Positions 18,055 to 28,493 of a stretch of 64,000 nucleotides of DNA are shown one piece after another. The notes below the pieces were generated by a model. The model was not told the DNA's origin, searched no databases, and saw nothing but the letters and a program-made list of their open reading frames with translations. Where the stretch lies: assembly GCA_020404105.1 (NCBI GenBank), contig JADBWH010000015.1, forward strand, positions 1 to 64,000. The letters run 5' to 3'. Made by a program: the position numbers and the translations under genes. The DNA comes from Pseudanabaena sp. M53BS1SP1A06MG (lineage in GTDB: Bacteria > Cyanobacteriota > Cyanobacteriia > Pseudanabaenales > Pseudanabaenaceae). Every line of letters begins with the position of its first letter. The first letter of the stretch is position 1.

Positions 18055-18873
18055 TTAAGCAAGAGAAACTTGAGTAATACGACCACCACGCTTGCTTAAA
18101 CGCTGTATAGTGCTAGAAAGCTGGTCGTAAGGAACTAAGTAATCAGTAGCACTACGACGAATTTGGGTAGTCCGTCTATTATTAGTTTGAATGACGCTGA
18201 CACGATAGAGTTGACCGCGATCATCACTGGTGTTGCCAGCTAGACCAAGACCAAAACTAGGAGTACGAATTGCACTAGCAGAATTATGGGCAAGTTCGGT
18301 TGTCAACCAAGCTCCTTTGCTTCTGCCTTGAGCACGATCACTACTGGCATAACCACGGTAGAGACTGAAAAGTCTGGTAAAGCCAACAGTTCTGTCACCT
18401 ACCTTGTTATTGAAACCACGGTAGTAAGGAACAACTGATTCACCAAAGCTGGCATCGTACTCATCAGAGTCAATATAAGAATCAATATCGGCATCGTAGC
18501 CTTCGTTTTGATAGCGATCGAGGTGCTCAATGATCTCGGCTTCAGAGAAAGGAGCACGTCCCAGCAAGTGTTTGAAGTTTAATTCAATTACACGGCTATG
18601 AAAGTTGGAATAGAGAAACTTCTTCTTGTATAGTTCAGACTTGGCAACACCACGTACAAATTCACGCACAGTGATTTGACGATTAGTCAACAAAGATTCA
18701 AGTCCAACCAAACGATCTGCTTGCAAGATGTGATCATTGCCTAATACATGGCGGTAGACAGCGTTGATCACAGCCTTTGCCTCATCTTGAGAAAAATGAG
18801 AACGCAATTCTAATGGATTAGAATCGCTAAAAGCAGCAGTTCCTAAATGAGAGGCGGCATTTGTAATTGCCAT
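18055..18873 (-). CDS. cpcC2: Phycocyanin-associated rod linker CpcC (copy 2)
   Basis: Second rod linker, 272 residues, with the same architecture: linker domain (about 20-150, [32 protein letters not shown]) and C-terminal CpcD domain (about 218-271). The linker region between them is shorter than in cpcC1. In Synechocystis-type operons this position follows cpcB-cpcA; here only a cpcBA fossil lies upstream (19181-19359), so the promoter that drives these genes may be the old cpcB promoter. Start ATG at 18873 with AAGGAAG upstream. Confidence 0.94.
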   Translation of the reverse strand: MAITNAASHLGTAAFSDSNPLELRSHFSQDEAKAVINAVYRHVLGNDHILQADRLVGLESLLTNRQITVREFVRGVAKSELYKKKFLYSNFHSRVIELNFKHLLGRAPFSEAEIIEHLDRYQNEGYDADIDSYIDSDEYDASFGESVVPYYRGFNNKVGDRTVGFTRLFSLYRGYASSDRAQGRSKGAWLTTELAHNSASAIRTPSFGLGLAGNTSDDRGQLYRVSVIQTNNRRTTQIRRSATDYLVPYDQLSSTIQRLSKRGGRITQVSLA

Positions 18874-19180
18874 AGTTAATCTTCCTTTTTTAATTTTGAC
18901 TTTAATAAAAATTTAGTGTTAAGGTTGGATGTTTAATATTCAGTAATGTTGCTATAATATTGCGTTAGCTAAATATTGAACGAAGAAGAAAAAAAGGGGA
19001 GAATTACTATCTATGTAAGAATCTAAATCAAGAGTTTTATAAAAATTAAGTATAATCCATTACAAATATTTTTTATTTTAAGAATACTTTTAGATACATA
19101 AAAATATGGTAAGCACACCCTGCAGAGTAGACTTGCCACCTTTTGGGGCTTTTTAGATTCTGTTTGCAGAATTTTAAAAC

Positions 19181-19359
19181 CTATACCAACGCATTGATAG
19201 CATAGTCACTGATGAGGTATTCATCCAAAAGTTTAGTGCTACCAGCAACTAGACAGCAACTGATAATACGAATGAGGATAAGCATTCCCATCAGAAGCGA
19301 TCAACTGAGGCTGATCTTCTATCTGCCTGAGCAACTACTTAAGTAAAAGCATCTAGCAT
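19181..19359 (-). pseudogene. Collapsed cpcB-cpcA fossil
   Basis: On the minus strand, a ribosome site AAGGAGA (19368-19374) is followed by ATG and MLDAFT, a TAA in place of Lys7, then VVAQAD: the CpcB N-terminus. A frame-shifted piece reads EDQPQLIASDGNAY, matching CpcB around residues 66-80. A third frame reads CCLVAGSTKLLDEYLI then SDYAINALV and a stop: the CpcA segment CLVAGGTGPMDEYLI joined to the CpcA C-terminus LDYAINAL. So about 1 kb of cpcBA has collapsed to 179 bp by several deletions. It lies 308 bases upstream of cpcC2, the expected place for cpcBA. Homology is judged from remembered phycocyanin sequences. Confidence 0.8.
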
Positions 19360-19406
19360 TTAAAGAGTCTCCTTTTTATTAATTATTTATTAATTAGATA
19401 TTTATG

Positions 19407-19499
19407 TAGCGTTTATCAGCTTAGTGAAGTACAAACTTGTTTCCCCGCCTTTGGCGGGGAAACAAACCTATGTACCTCGTTTGCTTGAAAAACACTATA
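19407..19499. repeat. Family E hairpin element (E1)
   Basis: Starts TAGCGTTTATCAGC and ends TTGAAAAACACTATA with a core CTTGTTTCCCCGCC/GGCGGGGAAACAAAC. It lies 33 bases upstream of the fossil cpcB ribosome site, so it probably landed in the cpc leader. Confidence 0.75.
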
Positions 19500-19586
19500 G
19501 CAATCCTAAATCATTTGTATATTTTTGGGTTTGTGGAAGTGCACCCCTTCGGGGTGAGCTTCTACAAACCCTTTAGGATTGCTATA
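19497..19586. repeat. Family F hairpin element (F1)
   Basis: Ends ATAGCAATCCTAAA and TTTAGGATTGCTAT, with inner arms GGGTTTGTGGAAG/CTTCTACAAACCC and a core CACCCCTTCGGGGTG. It shares its left border bases with the right border of family E element E1, so the two were inserted next to each other or one beside the other's target. Confidence 0.7.
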
Positions 19587-20044
19587 TAAATTGAGAATTT
19601 ATTCTGTAACTTCTTAATTTATTGGAATATCTATTTTGCAAAATACCCAATACATAAGATTCCTAAAGCGTTAATTGAGTAAAGTGATAATCAATATCTT
19701 CAATTTGCTTATATGGAAATAAACCTTAACTTTTTAAGTTTTTTGGTTCAGTGGCTTTTGGATTGAATTGATTAAAACAACTAATTTGTGCAGATTTTGT
19801 GCAATCTATTAAAAGCACGAGATAAAGTTAACTAAAATTTCTGAAGAATATCTATAAACCTTGATTTATTGGGGTGTCTAAGCTTTTGTACCTAACCTTA
19901 AAATATGAACTGATTGTTGCATTTGGTTTTATTTCTTTACAATATAAGGATTAGTAACAAACTTAGATTTTGGCTTTTTTGCTTATGCTTATTTGCTGAA
20001 TATAACGATGAGTATGTAATTTAGCTACACTATTTTTAATTTTT
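19587..20044. other. Probable former cpc promoter region
   Basis: No gene is visible. The stretch is AT-rich with no recognisable protein remnant. By position, upstream of the cpcBA fossil, it is the likely site of the phycocyanin operon promoter and leader, but I could not identify a specific promoter. Confidence 0.35.
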
Positions 20045-20223
20045 GGTAGTGCTAAGTAGCTCGACATAAGTTAAAAACCGAAAAGTTTGTTCCGCCCGCG
20101 TAGCGGGCGGAACAAACTCTGGTTTTAGGTTTTAATTAAGTCGAGCTACTTACAAAGTAATTTTTTTAGTAATTATGTTGCAGATGCGAAGCACCCGTAA
20201 CACAACTACATTGCATAACTACC
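20045..20223 (+). repeat. Family B element (B2) split by a family D element (D1)
   Basis: GGTAGTGCTA at 20045-20054 and CAAAGTAATTTTTTTAG onward from 20153 to ATAACTACC at 20223 form one family B element. Between them, about 20054-20152, lies a family D hairpin (AGTAGCTCGACATAAG ... TTAATTAAGTCGAGCTACTT, core GTTCCGCCCGC/GCGGGCGGAAC). Flanks TAATTTTT and TAAATTTT match at 7 of 8 positions, fitting an aged 8-bp duplication for B. Confidence 0.7.
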
Positions 20224-20320
20224 TAAATTTTTAATTTGGCTTACTAAAATTTACTTATAAGTAAATAATTGTTAAAAGTATACCGTTATGCAATTGTTTA
20301 CATTTATTTATATTTTTGCC

Positions 20321-20357
20321 AAAAGAGAAGGGGGTCAAAGTCCCCCCCTTCTCTTTT
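20321..20357 (-). terminator. pcyA terminator
   Basis: AAAAGAGAAGGGGG pairs with CCCCCTTCTCTTTT across TCAAAGT. On the minus strand it begins at the pcyA stop codon and ends in a T-run. Confidence 0.75.
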
Positions 20358-21096
20358 ACTCAAAGTAATCAAAAAGCATGGTTGTCATGTACCGTTCCGT
20401 CCATTCTTCTCCAAAGGATTTTTCGAGTACCCGTCGCGTTTTATCATTTTGCTGTTGCTTTTGGCAATAGTAGCGATGACCATTCCGAATTTTATTAATT
20501 TCTTCTGAAGTATTAAAAGGAGTTGTAGCAACAGCAAGTTGACAATGCAAAGTCAAGATTGATCGCACTCGGTCTAGAAAATCTGCCTCTTCGCGATCAT
20601 CTATTGGTCGGATAAACAAACAAAATTGCGAGAAAATATCACCCCATTTTGGTAATTCGCGAGGTTGAGTGAAGTTGGCTACAGGTAGGTTTGATAAAGC
20701 TTGGTGATAGCTAGGTGGTAAGGCAAAATCAGGATAAAGAGGAGATAAATCAGCGATCGCTGCACTAATTCCTGCACGACTACCCACTAAGTCGGATCCA
20801 AAGATGGGAATATCATATTCAGCATTAGGAAACATCACACAATGGAGAATATCTAATCCATTGCCTACCTGTGCTAGTTCTAAGTGGATCTTTCTAAACT
20901 GTTGTGTACTATAGCAATGATTTTCGATTACTAGCCGTTCACCTTCTAATGCACCTTCTACATAACCGAGCCCTTCTGGAATTTGATAGGGAAATAAATC
21001 TAGGTTCTCTCGCCATACGGTTTCGATGCAATTAGCTAAATCACGGATTAAAGGATACTGTTTCTCTCTTAGTGATGCTTCTAAAGTTTGGGGCAT
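20356..21096 (-). CDS. pcyA: Phycocyanobilin:ferredoxin oxidoreductase PcyA
   Basis: Reduces biliverdin IXalpha in two two-electron steps to phycocyanobilin, the chromophore of phycocyanin and allophycocyanin. The 246-residue product closely follows the family throughout. The three catalytic residues are present: Glu73 in HLELA, His85 in LDILHCVMFP and Asp102 in IPIFGSDLVG (Glu76, His88, Asp105 in the Synechocystis enzyme). The C-terminus retains NDKTRRVLEKSFGEEWTERY. Start ATG at 21096. It sits near the phycocyanin linkers but has its own terminator, separated by 1.5 kb of repeats. Confidence 0.95.
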   Translation of the reverse strand: MPQTLEASLREKQYPLIRDLANCIETVWRENLDLFPYQIPEGLGYVEGALEGERLVIENHCYSTQQFRKIHLELAQVGNGLDILHCVMFPNAEYDIPIFGSDLVGSRAGISAAIADLSPLYPDFALPPSYHQALSNLPVANFTQPRELPKWGDIFSQFCLFIRPIDDREEADFLDRVRSILTLHCQLAVATTPFNTSEEINKIRNGHRYYCQKQQQNDKTRRVLEKSFGEEWTERYMTTMLFDYFE

Positions 21097-21615
21097 GGGT
21101 CTATATCCAAAGTTAATCTAAAAAAATATTGGTAAAGTGGATTTGTTATGCGAAACACTACTAGACTTCTTGCAGAACTGAAAACATGATAGACCTAACA
21201 ATTTTTGTAAAAATGATCTTAGTACAGGACAAAAAGTTGCAAAAGTAGGGAGGAAGGGATTTTATAAAGATAACCACATCACAAATATAGGACTTACGCA
21301 TTGGGTAGATGTGGTGCGGGCGAAGCCCGCACCACATCTACCTCAAGCCTAATAAATTCATTCGGTTTGCATAAGTCCTAACCAAAAAAAATGGACGTTT
21401 ACCTAAGAGTATTTTTCGCCTTGGTTTTGATTTCCTCCGTGATATCATCCTTAACCTTCTTATTCATGCCAATTCCTCTCCTTTCTCCAAATGAATTAAT
21501 TTTTTGTCCTGTACTTAGTACTAAGAATCAAAATCGCGTTGCTATTTGTCAGATAGTTGCGTTACTTTGCGCTGTAACCCAATAATGAGGAAGCCTATAC
21601 TCAGAGTCTTCCCTA
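21097..21615. other. Intergenic region with A3 repeat and an unconvincing small ORF
   Basis: Contains family A element A3. On either side of it, CTTAGTACAGGACAAAAA (near 21220) recurs in inverted form as TTTTTGTCCTGTACTTAG (near 21505), perhaps the ends of a larger relic element. The plus-strand frame 21391-21585 (64 codons, hydrophobic start MDVYLRVFFALVLISSVISS) lies inside this relic. It could encode a small membrane peptide, but I have no further support. Confidence 0.4.
21288..21380. repeat. Family A miniature element (A3)
   Basis: TAGGACTTACGCATTGGGTA at the left, core GTGCGGGCGAAGCCCGCAC, right end TTCGGTTTGCATAAGTCCTA. Nearly identical to A2 and A7. Confidence 0.85.
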
Positions 21616-21990
21616 TTATTGGGCTGCCGTATAACTGCGCCAGCCACCATAACTAGTTATTTCCTTCTGACCTTCGCACAGAAATGGTTCCCCTAAGACA
21701 CCTAATACTTCCTGTTGATTTGCCAGAATAATTTTGCCAATACATAATCCAGCAGGTTCTGCTAAGAGAATTTCCCCAAGAGCAGCAGGTGTAATTGACC
21801 AGATCTCTAAAGTGATCGCTTGTCCATTTTCTTTAACTCTGAGCATAGCGGGATGGCGATCGCTAATTGACCAAAGTCGATAAATGGGAGCAGTTGCGTC
21901 TTCTCTAACAAATGTAGCACCTACTTTCTGTAAATTCCCATTTAATTCCAAACCTCTCATCAAAGTACCATTAACTGCAAATTCAATCAT
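21616..21990 (-). CDS. Gamma-glutamylcyclotransferase-like / allophanate hydrolase C-domain protein
   Basis: The 124-residue product resembles the C-terminal domain of allophanate hydrolase (AtzF), which has a gamma-glutamylcyclotransferase-like fold: FAVNGTLMRGLELNGNL at the N-terminus, YRLWSISDRHPAMLRV, LEIWSITPAALGEILLAEPAGLCIG and the terminal YGGWRSY. Stand-alone copies are common in cyanobacteria, and their substrate is not established. It starts at ATG 21990 and ends 30 bases upstream... of ligA's 3' side on the same strand, so it is transcribed before no partner. Assignment is by motif memory. Confidence 0.6.
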   Translation of the reverse strand: MIEFAVNGTLMRGLELNGNLQKVGATFVREDATAPIYRLWSISDRHPAMLRVKENGQAITLEIWSITPAALGEILLAEPAGLCIGKIILANQQEVLGVLGEPFLCEGQKEITSYGGWRSYTAAQ

Positions 21991-22017
21991 TTCTAATTAG
22001 TGCTGATTTGTATTAGG

Positions 22018-24288
<2,271 letters not shown>

Positions 24289-25319
24289 TTACCAATCAAA
24301 AGCCGTAAGCAAAGACTTTGTGATCAAAACACCTAAGAAACCGATAGGAACGAGCCACCGAAGATATCTAACCAGTTCTTCAACAATAAACCGATCCATC
24401 CGTCGAGTAACATCTGGATTAAAGAGAGTAAGCGATAGAAGTACAGAAATCAGTTGATAGGCATGACCAGAAGTGAATACCTGAGATACAAGGCAGAAAA
24501 GCACCATTCCAAGCGCGGATTTGGTTCATTTTAAAAGTGATGCCCTGTGGATTCCATCCATTAACCTTGAGTTCAGGATCGAGTCCTGATTCATTTATAT
24601 CTTCCTGATCCTGAGTCAATGCAATCTGATTGGAGTTGTACTTAGACGACAACATGGCCACCAGTAGGGACTGAGTATCAAAGGGAAAAGCATCTAAATT
24701 TAATTTAGTCTCGAAGGTCGCCTTGACACGCTGAATGAGTTCCACTTTTCCGTCATAGTGAATAAATAGTCCTGGAACAATTTGAGCTTCCTTCTCAACT
24801 ATGTTGGTGATTTTAATCTGTGGATTCCAGATAGTGGCTAACTTCGCTACCGCCGCCTCTTGCCCAAACTCCAAACGATTGGTTCCCATCTCACCCGTAT
24901 CGAACGCTAGCTGTGGATCTTTCCAGACATACCTCAAATCAAACTGACTCTCAAAGGTATTTGAGGCTTCATTGATTTTACTGATGTTATTGACAAATAA
25001 ACTGTCCTTCTCTAACCCCAAACTGATCACGTTGGATTATCAAGGCGGGTAATAGACGGGTGGTGAGATCTTCTCGATTCTTTGCCCGAAAAGCCTGTTT
25101 GATTGATGGTAACGAGGAAACCAATGAAGCACGGGCGGAAGCTTTGTTAATCTGCTCGTTGATGTTGCTTTGGATGAGAGTAGCTGTGATATTTAGTTCG
25201 CGTTTCTTCGCACTTTCGATCATGGCATTGTTTGCCTGAAAACCTGAATATGCGGACACCACTGAAGTGGTTATAGCGACCATAAACAACAACAGTTGAG
25301 ATCTCAACTTAATATTCAT
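24289..25319 (-). pseudogene. Ruined pentameric ligand-gated ion channel with Cache-like N-terminus
   Basis: Three frames cover pieces of one gene. 25319-24987: N-terminal anchor (LLLFMVAITTSVVSAYSGFQ) and a Cache-type sensor fragment ending RDQFGVREGQF. 25030-24419: channel extracellular domain, with VNNISKINEASNTFESQFDL, RYVWKDPQLAFD and the Pro-loop LDAFPFDTQSLLVAML. 24507-24289: a late membrane segment, RRMDRFIVEELVRYLRWLVP and IGFLGVLITKS (likely end of M3 and M4). The sensor domain is cut short and M1-M2, which line the pore, are missing. It follows the intact channel gene by 97 bases in the same direction. Confidence 0.75.
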
Positions 25320-25416
25320 AGTTCTTTTACAACTAAATAGCAGGACGCTGATTACACTTTTGAGTTGTTATTTGACAGATAACAGAAAGACTGCATGCAA
25401 TCTTTCTGTGGATTTT

Positions 25417-27675
25417 TTAAATTAGGCGATCACTGTAACTAATTGCGAAGGCGGCAACAGTAGTAATCAAAATTAATGGATAGGCAATCCATGAGGCAAT
25501 GTTTAAATATTTAAAGGCTTTTTTATGACCATCTTTGTCGAGCTTAGTACCGATCGCTGTCACGATAATAGGTAGCAAACATAAACAGAAATAGACATAA
25601 AACACATATTCCATCGCAACGGTATAGCCAACTTCAGGAAGTTGATTGTTAAAAGAGAGTAATAACACAATCCCTGATAGTAGCGCTGAGGCAGGAGCCA
25701 TCGTGCGAGGCACAAACATTGTATAGGGAAAGAATAGGCAGCAATAGGTTAGCAGCGACAGCAAGATTAAAGGCGAGACATTCTTAGAGAGAAACACTAT
25801 AGTTTTGCGCTGGAAAGTCATGCGAATGCTCAATCCAGGATATTCAATTTGAGCATTGGATTGCACCAAATCGGGATCGCCTTGAGTGGATGTACTGCGC
25901 GAAGAATCTTGGAAATAAGTGATGTCTTTGAAGTTCCAAAGCTGTAGCCCTTGGAATGGTCTACGTTCAGCATCCTTTGCCCTAGGCAACTTTAAGCCAA
26001 CGGTATCGATCGCGTAGACCAGTCGCTCCGTAGACAAAATGGGATTGTCAAAGCGTAAATTTAATTTTTGCGAGTCAAAGGGATAATCTCGAAAATCGAA
26101 AGCATTACGGAATTCGCCACGCACCCGATAGAGTCGATAGTTTAAGCCATTAACCACCTGCGCCTTGATTGGAGCTTTACCGTCAAATACGGGAGCCGTA
26201 GGATTGACGCTATTCGTAACGGCATCAGGGAATTGAATTTCCGTAGGTTCATCGCTGCCGCTATAACGGAACCATACATAGAAGTCGGCGGTAAAGGAGG
26301 ATTTGTCAATGCGATTCAACTTATTGATATCCATGCCTGCATAAACTACACGCTGCCGCCAAAAATACTGATCACCAGTCTGGACAATGCTGCCTGATTG
26401 TAATTCTTTCGGTAAATTTAACCGCTCAGGATTAGTGATTGGTGTAAATTGCTGCGATGCTGAAATTAGTTTTTGATTTTGGAACTGGGCAAGGCGAACA
26501 GGTTGATCACTATTGCGATCGCTATTAAAGTACAGTAAGCCCGTTAATCCTCTGATCCCTACCTTGCGATTATTGAGTTTTGACAGGGCATCACGCACCT
26601 GTTCGCGATCGCCTTCTACATTTGTGCCTTTGGAATTAGCCTTACGAATTGCGTCAACTGCGATGATCGCTGCTTCATAAAACTTTGCCCCTAAATATGA
26701 GGGGGTTTTGTTATAGGCTTTTTGATAGGCAGTTAAGAAGTCCTGAGCATCGGCTCCTGCACTATCAAACAGGATCGGCAATGGCACATACATTCCATCG
26801 GTAAAGAATCCAGCATTTTTCTTTTCTTCATCATATTTTTCAAAGCGTTTGGCAAAACTTTCTCGACCGAGAGCCTGCTCACCCAAAACCAAATTCTTTA
26901 ACCCCTTTTGTTTGAGTGCTACCAAAAAATCTTCAGCAACCTCTTCTTTGGATAAAGTTAAAAATAAAATGCCCGCTTCAGGCTCGGTAGCAATTTCATT
27001 GACAATTTGTTGCACTGAAGCTTTGCGATTATTGGGGTCAGAATCGATCCCCCAGATCTTTTGAATTTTGCCATTATCGTTAGCTTCAAAAGCGGACTTA
27101 ATTACCTCAGACTGAGCAAGTTCATTTTTGCTAGCTTTGTCATAGATCACACTTGCGGTTTTGATCTGCAGTACTTGCTGGGCATATATCGATAGGGTTT
27201 TCGCAAGAGCAGGATTGGTATAGATTATCCGAAAGTAATAGGGGCGATCGCTTGTTACTTTCGGACTATTTGCCGTACCTGTAATTGCTGGTAGTTTCTT
27301 GTCTTGGTATATGCTACCCGCAGCGATCGAGGCATCAGAGGAGCGATGTCCCAACACCACCAATGCATCACTTTTAGCAATGTCGTTAGCAACTTGAGTT
27401 GCCCCATTCGCATTGCCCTTGTCGTCATAAGTATTTAATTTAAGTGGACGACCGTTAATGCCACCCTCACGGTTCGTCGCATCAATATATAGCTTGATGC
27501 TATCCACGATTTCCTGCCCCCCACTAGCACCATCTCCACTTAGTGGAGCAGCAACCGCGATCGTGATTGCATTATTCTGAGCCCTTGAACCCTGTGGGAA
27601 TAAACCGCCAAGCGAGATCACACTAAAAAGCGTAATTAAGGCGATCATCCAAAATTTTGCAACTGTCTTACCCAT
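25417..27675 (-). CDS. Pentameric ligand-gated ion channel fused to a type I periplasmic binding domain
   Basis: A 752-residue receptor-channel. Residues 1-32 form a signal peptide. Residues 36-410 are a LivJ-like substrate-binding domain (ITIAVAAPLSGDGASGGQE, VVLGHRSSDASIAAGSIY, TGTANSPKVTSDRPYYFRII, SYLGAKFYEAAIIAVDAI). Residues 440-620 are the channel extracellular domain, with the Pro-loop FRDYPFDSQKLNLRFDN at 528 and no Cys-loop cysteines, as in prokaryotic members. Four helices follow: M1 626-650, M2 655-677 (MAPASALLSGIVLLLSFNNQ), M3 683-708, M4 725-747. The binding domain should sense a small solute, perhaps an amino acid, in the periplasm. Start ATG at 27675. No ABC transporter genes are adjacent. 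Confidence 0.88.
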   Translation of the reverse strand: MGKTVAKFWMIALITLFSVISLGGLFPQGSRAQNNAITIAVAAPLSGDGASGGQEIVDSIKLYIDATNREGGINGRPLKLNTYDDKGNANGATQVANDIAKSDALVVLGHRSSDASIAAGSIYQDKKLPAITGTANSPKVTSDRPYYFRIIYTNPALAKTLSIYAQQVLQIKTASVIYDKASKNELAQSEVIKSAFEANDNGKIQKIWGIDSDPNNRKASVQQIVNEIATEPEAGILFLTLSKEEVAEDFLVALKQKGLKNLVLGEQALGRESFAKRFEKYDEEKKNAGFFTDGMYVPLPILFDSAGADAQDFLTAYQKAYNKTPSYLGAKFYEAAIIAVDAIRKANSKGTNVEGDREQVRDALSKLNNRKVGIRGLTGLLYFNSDRNSDQPVRLAQFQNQKLISASQQFTPITNPERLNLPKELQSGSIVQTGDQYFWRQRVVYAGMDINKLNRIDKSSFTADFYVWFRYSGSDEPTEIQFPDAVTNSVNPTAPVFDGKAPIKAQVVNGLNYRLYRVRGEFRNAFDFRDYPFDSQKLNLRFDNPILSTERLVYAIDTVGLKLPRAKDAERRPFQGLQLWNFKDITYFQDSSRSTSTQGDPDLVQSNAQIEYPGLSIRMTFQRKTIVFLSKNVSPLILLSLLTYCCLFFPYTMFVPRTMAPASALLSGIVLLLSFNNQLPEVGYTVAMEYVFYVYFCLCLLPIIVTAIGTKLDKDGHKKAFKYLNIASWIAYPLILITTVAAFAISYSDRLI

Positions 27676-27790
27676 TAAAATACAGCCGTCCTAAAACTAT
27701 AAAATTAGATACGATTTCAGTGCTTTACGCTGCGATCGATATATAAAAACTCTCTAGCAATTTTATCCCTAAGAGATAGCGTCAAAATAC

Positions 27791-27828
27791 AAAAAAAGAG
27801 ACCAAGCTAGGCAAGGTCTCTTTTTTTT
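27791..27828 (-). terminator. Terminator behind tRNA-His
   Basis: AAAAAAAGAGACCAAG/CTAGGCAAGGTCTCTTTTTTTT hairpin with long T-run on both strands. It lies five bases from the tRNA 3' end. Confidence 0.8.
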
Positions 27829-27832
27829 ATTA

Positions 27833-27907
27833 GGGCGAACGATGGGAATTGAACCCACGAGTGGAGGAACCACAATCCTCTGCCTTAACCACTTGGCTAC
27901 GCTCGCC
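27833..27907 (-). tRNA. trnH-GUG: tRNA-His(GUG)
   Basis: Minus-strand cloverleaf: acceptor GGCGAGC/GTTCGCC with discriminator C, D arm GCCAAGTGGTTAAGGC, anticodon stem AGAGGA/TCCTC with loop bearing GTG, T stem CGTGG/CCCATC-type with loop TTCAATT. The base before position 1 is T rather than an encoded G-1. CCA is not encoded. Confidence 0.92.
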
Positions 27908-28018
27908 ATTTAACCGTTCTATATAATAAAACTAGTGTGTACATTTAGACAAGTAATTTTTTAAATCTTTTAAATTCTACTGAGCTTTTAGATACTTTTT
28001 AAGATGCTCAATCGAGGA

Positions 28019-28189
28019 CTAAGACTTATCTGAGCATTGATGCAAAACTTGATTGGCATATTCTGTGCAACAGCCGCATTGTGTACCCAGCATGGTTAAT
28101 TCCGATAGCCTAGAAATGGATGAAACTCCCTTCCTGACGGCTTGCTTGATATCTTTTTCTGTCACTGCATGGCAAACACAAATATACAT
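28019..28189 (-). CDS. bfd: Bacterioferritin-associated ferredoxin-like protein Bfd
   Basis: A 56-residue [2Fe-2S] protein that in characterised bacteria releases iron from bacterioferritin. All four cluster cysteines are present: MYICVCHAVTEKDIK carries CxC at residues 4 and 6, and GTQCGCCTEY carries CxxC-type cysteines at 38 and 41 (plus 40). The helical middle (IKQAVRKGVSSISRLSE) fits the BFD fold. It is too short for many gene finders. It is divergent from, and 305 bases away from, two bacterioferritin genes, which supports the function. A possible Fur-type site lies in between. Confidence 0.88.
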   Translation of the reverse strand: MYICVCHAVTEKDIKQAVRKGVSSISRLSELTMLGTQCGCCTEYANQVLHQCSDKS

Positions 28190-28231
28190 TTTCTCTAATC
28201 CCTAAGCAAAGCTTAAAAATTCAATTTTATT

Positions 28232-28250
28232 GAAATATATTCTCATTATC
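28232..28250. promoter_or_regulatory. Possible Fur box between bfd and the bacterioferritin genes
   Basis: GAAATATATTCTCATTATC matches the 19-base Fur consensus at 12 of 19 positions, including the whole right half TCATTATC. It lies 43 bases upstream of the bfd start, where iron control would be expected. Confidence 0.4.
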
Positions 28251-28493
28251 ATCTACAGTGATAAGTTAGTCAAGTAGGATAAAGCCCTTTAAGCCCTAGG
28301 GCATATATGCTTATTGTCTCTGATTAAACTCTGAGATCTTCTTACTCTTGAGATTAAAAACCGCTATATTGCAAGTTGAATATTTGCAAATTTGGATTTT
28401 GCCATTTGCAATTAATCTCTATAATGGCTATTACTATTGCAATAGACTGTAAACAAGCTAATCTTATTGATCTAGATATAAAGATAGGTAGTA

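Noticed and set aside
20269-20508. Small membrane protein gene overlapping the pcyA 3' end
   Set aside because: It is antisense to pcyA and includes the pcyA terminator hairpin.
24289-25319. Two or three separate small genes
   Set aside because: The overlapping frames carry consecutive parts of one channel protein and break at frameshifts, so one ruined gene explains them better.
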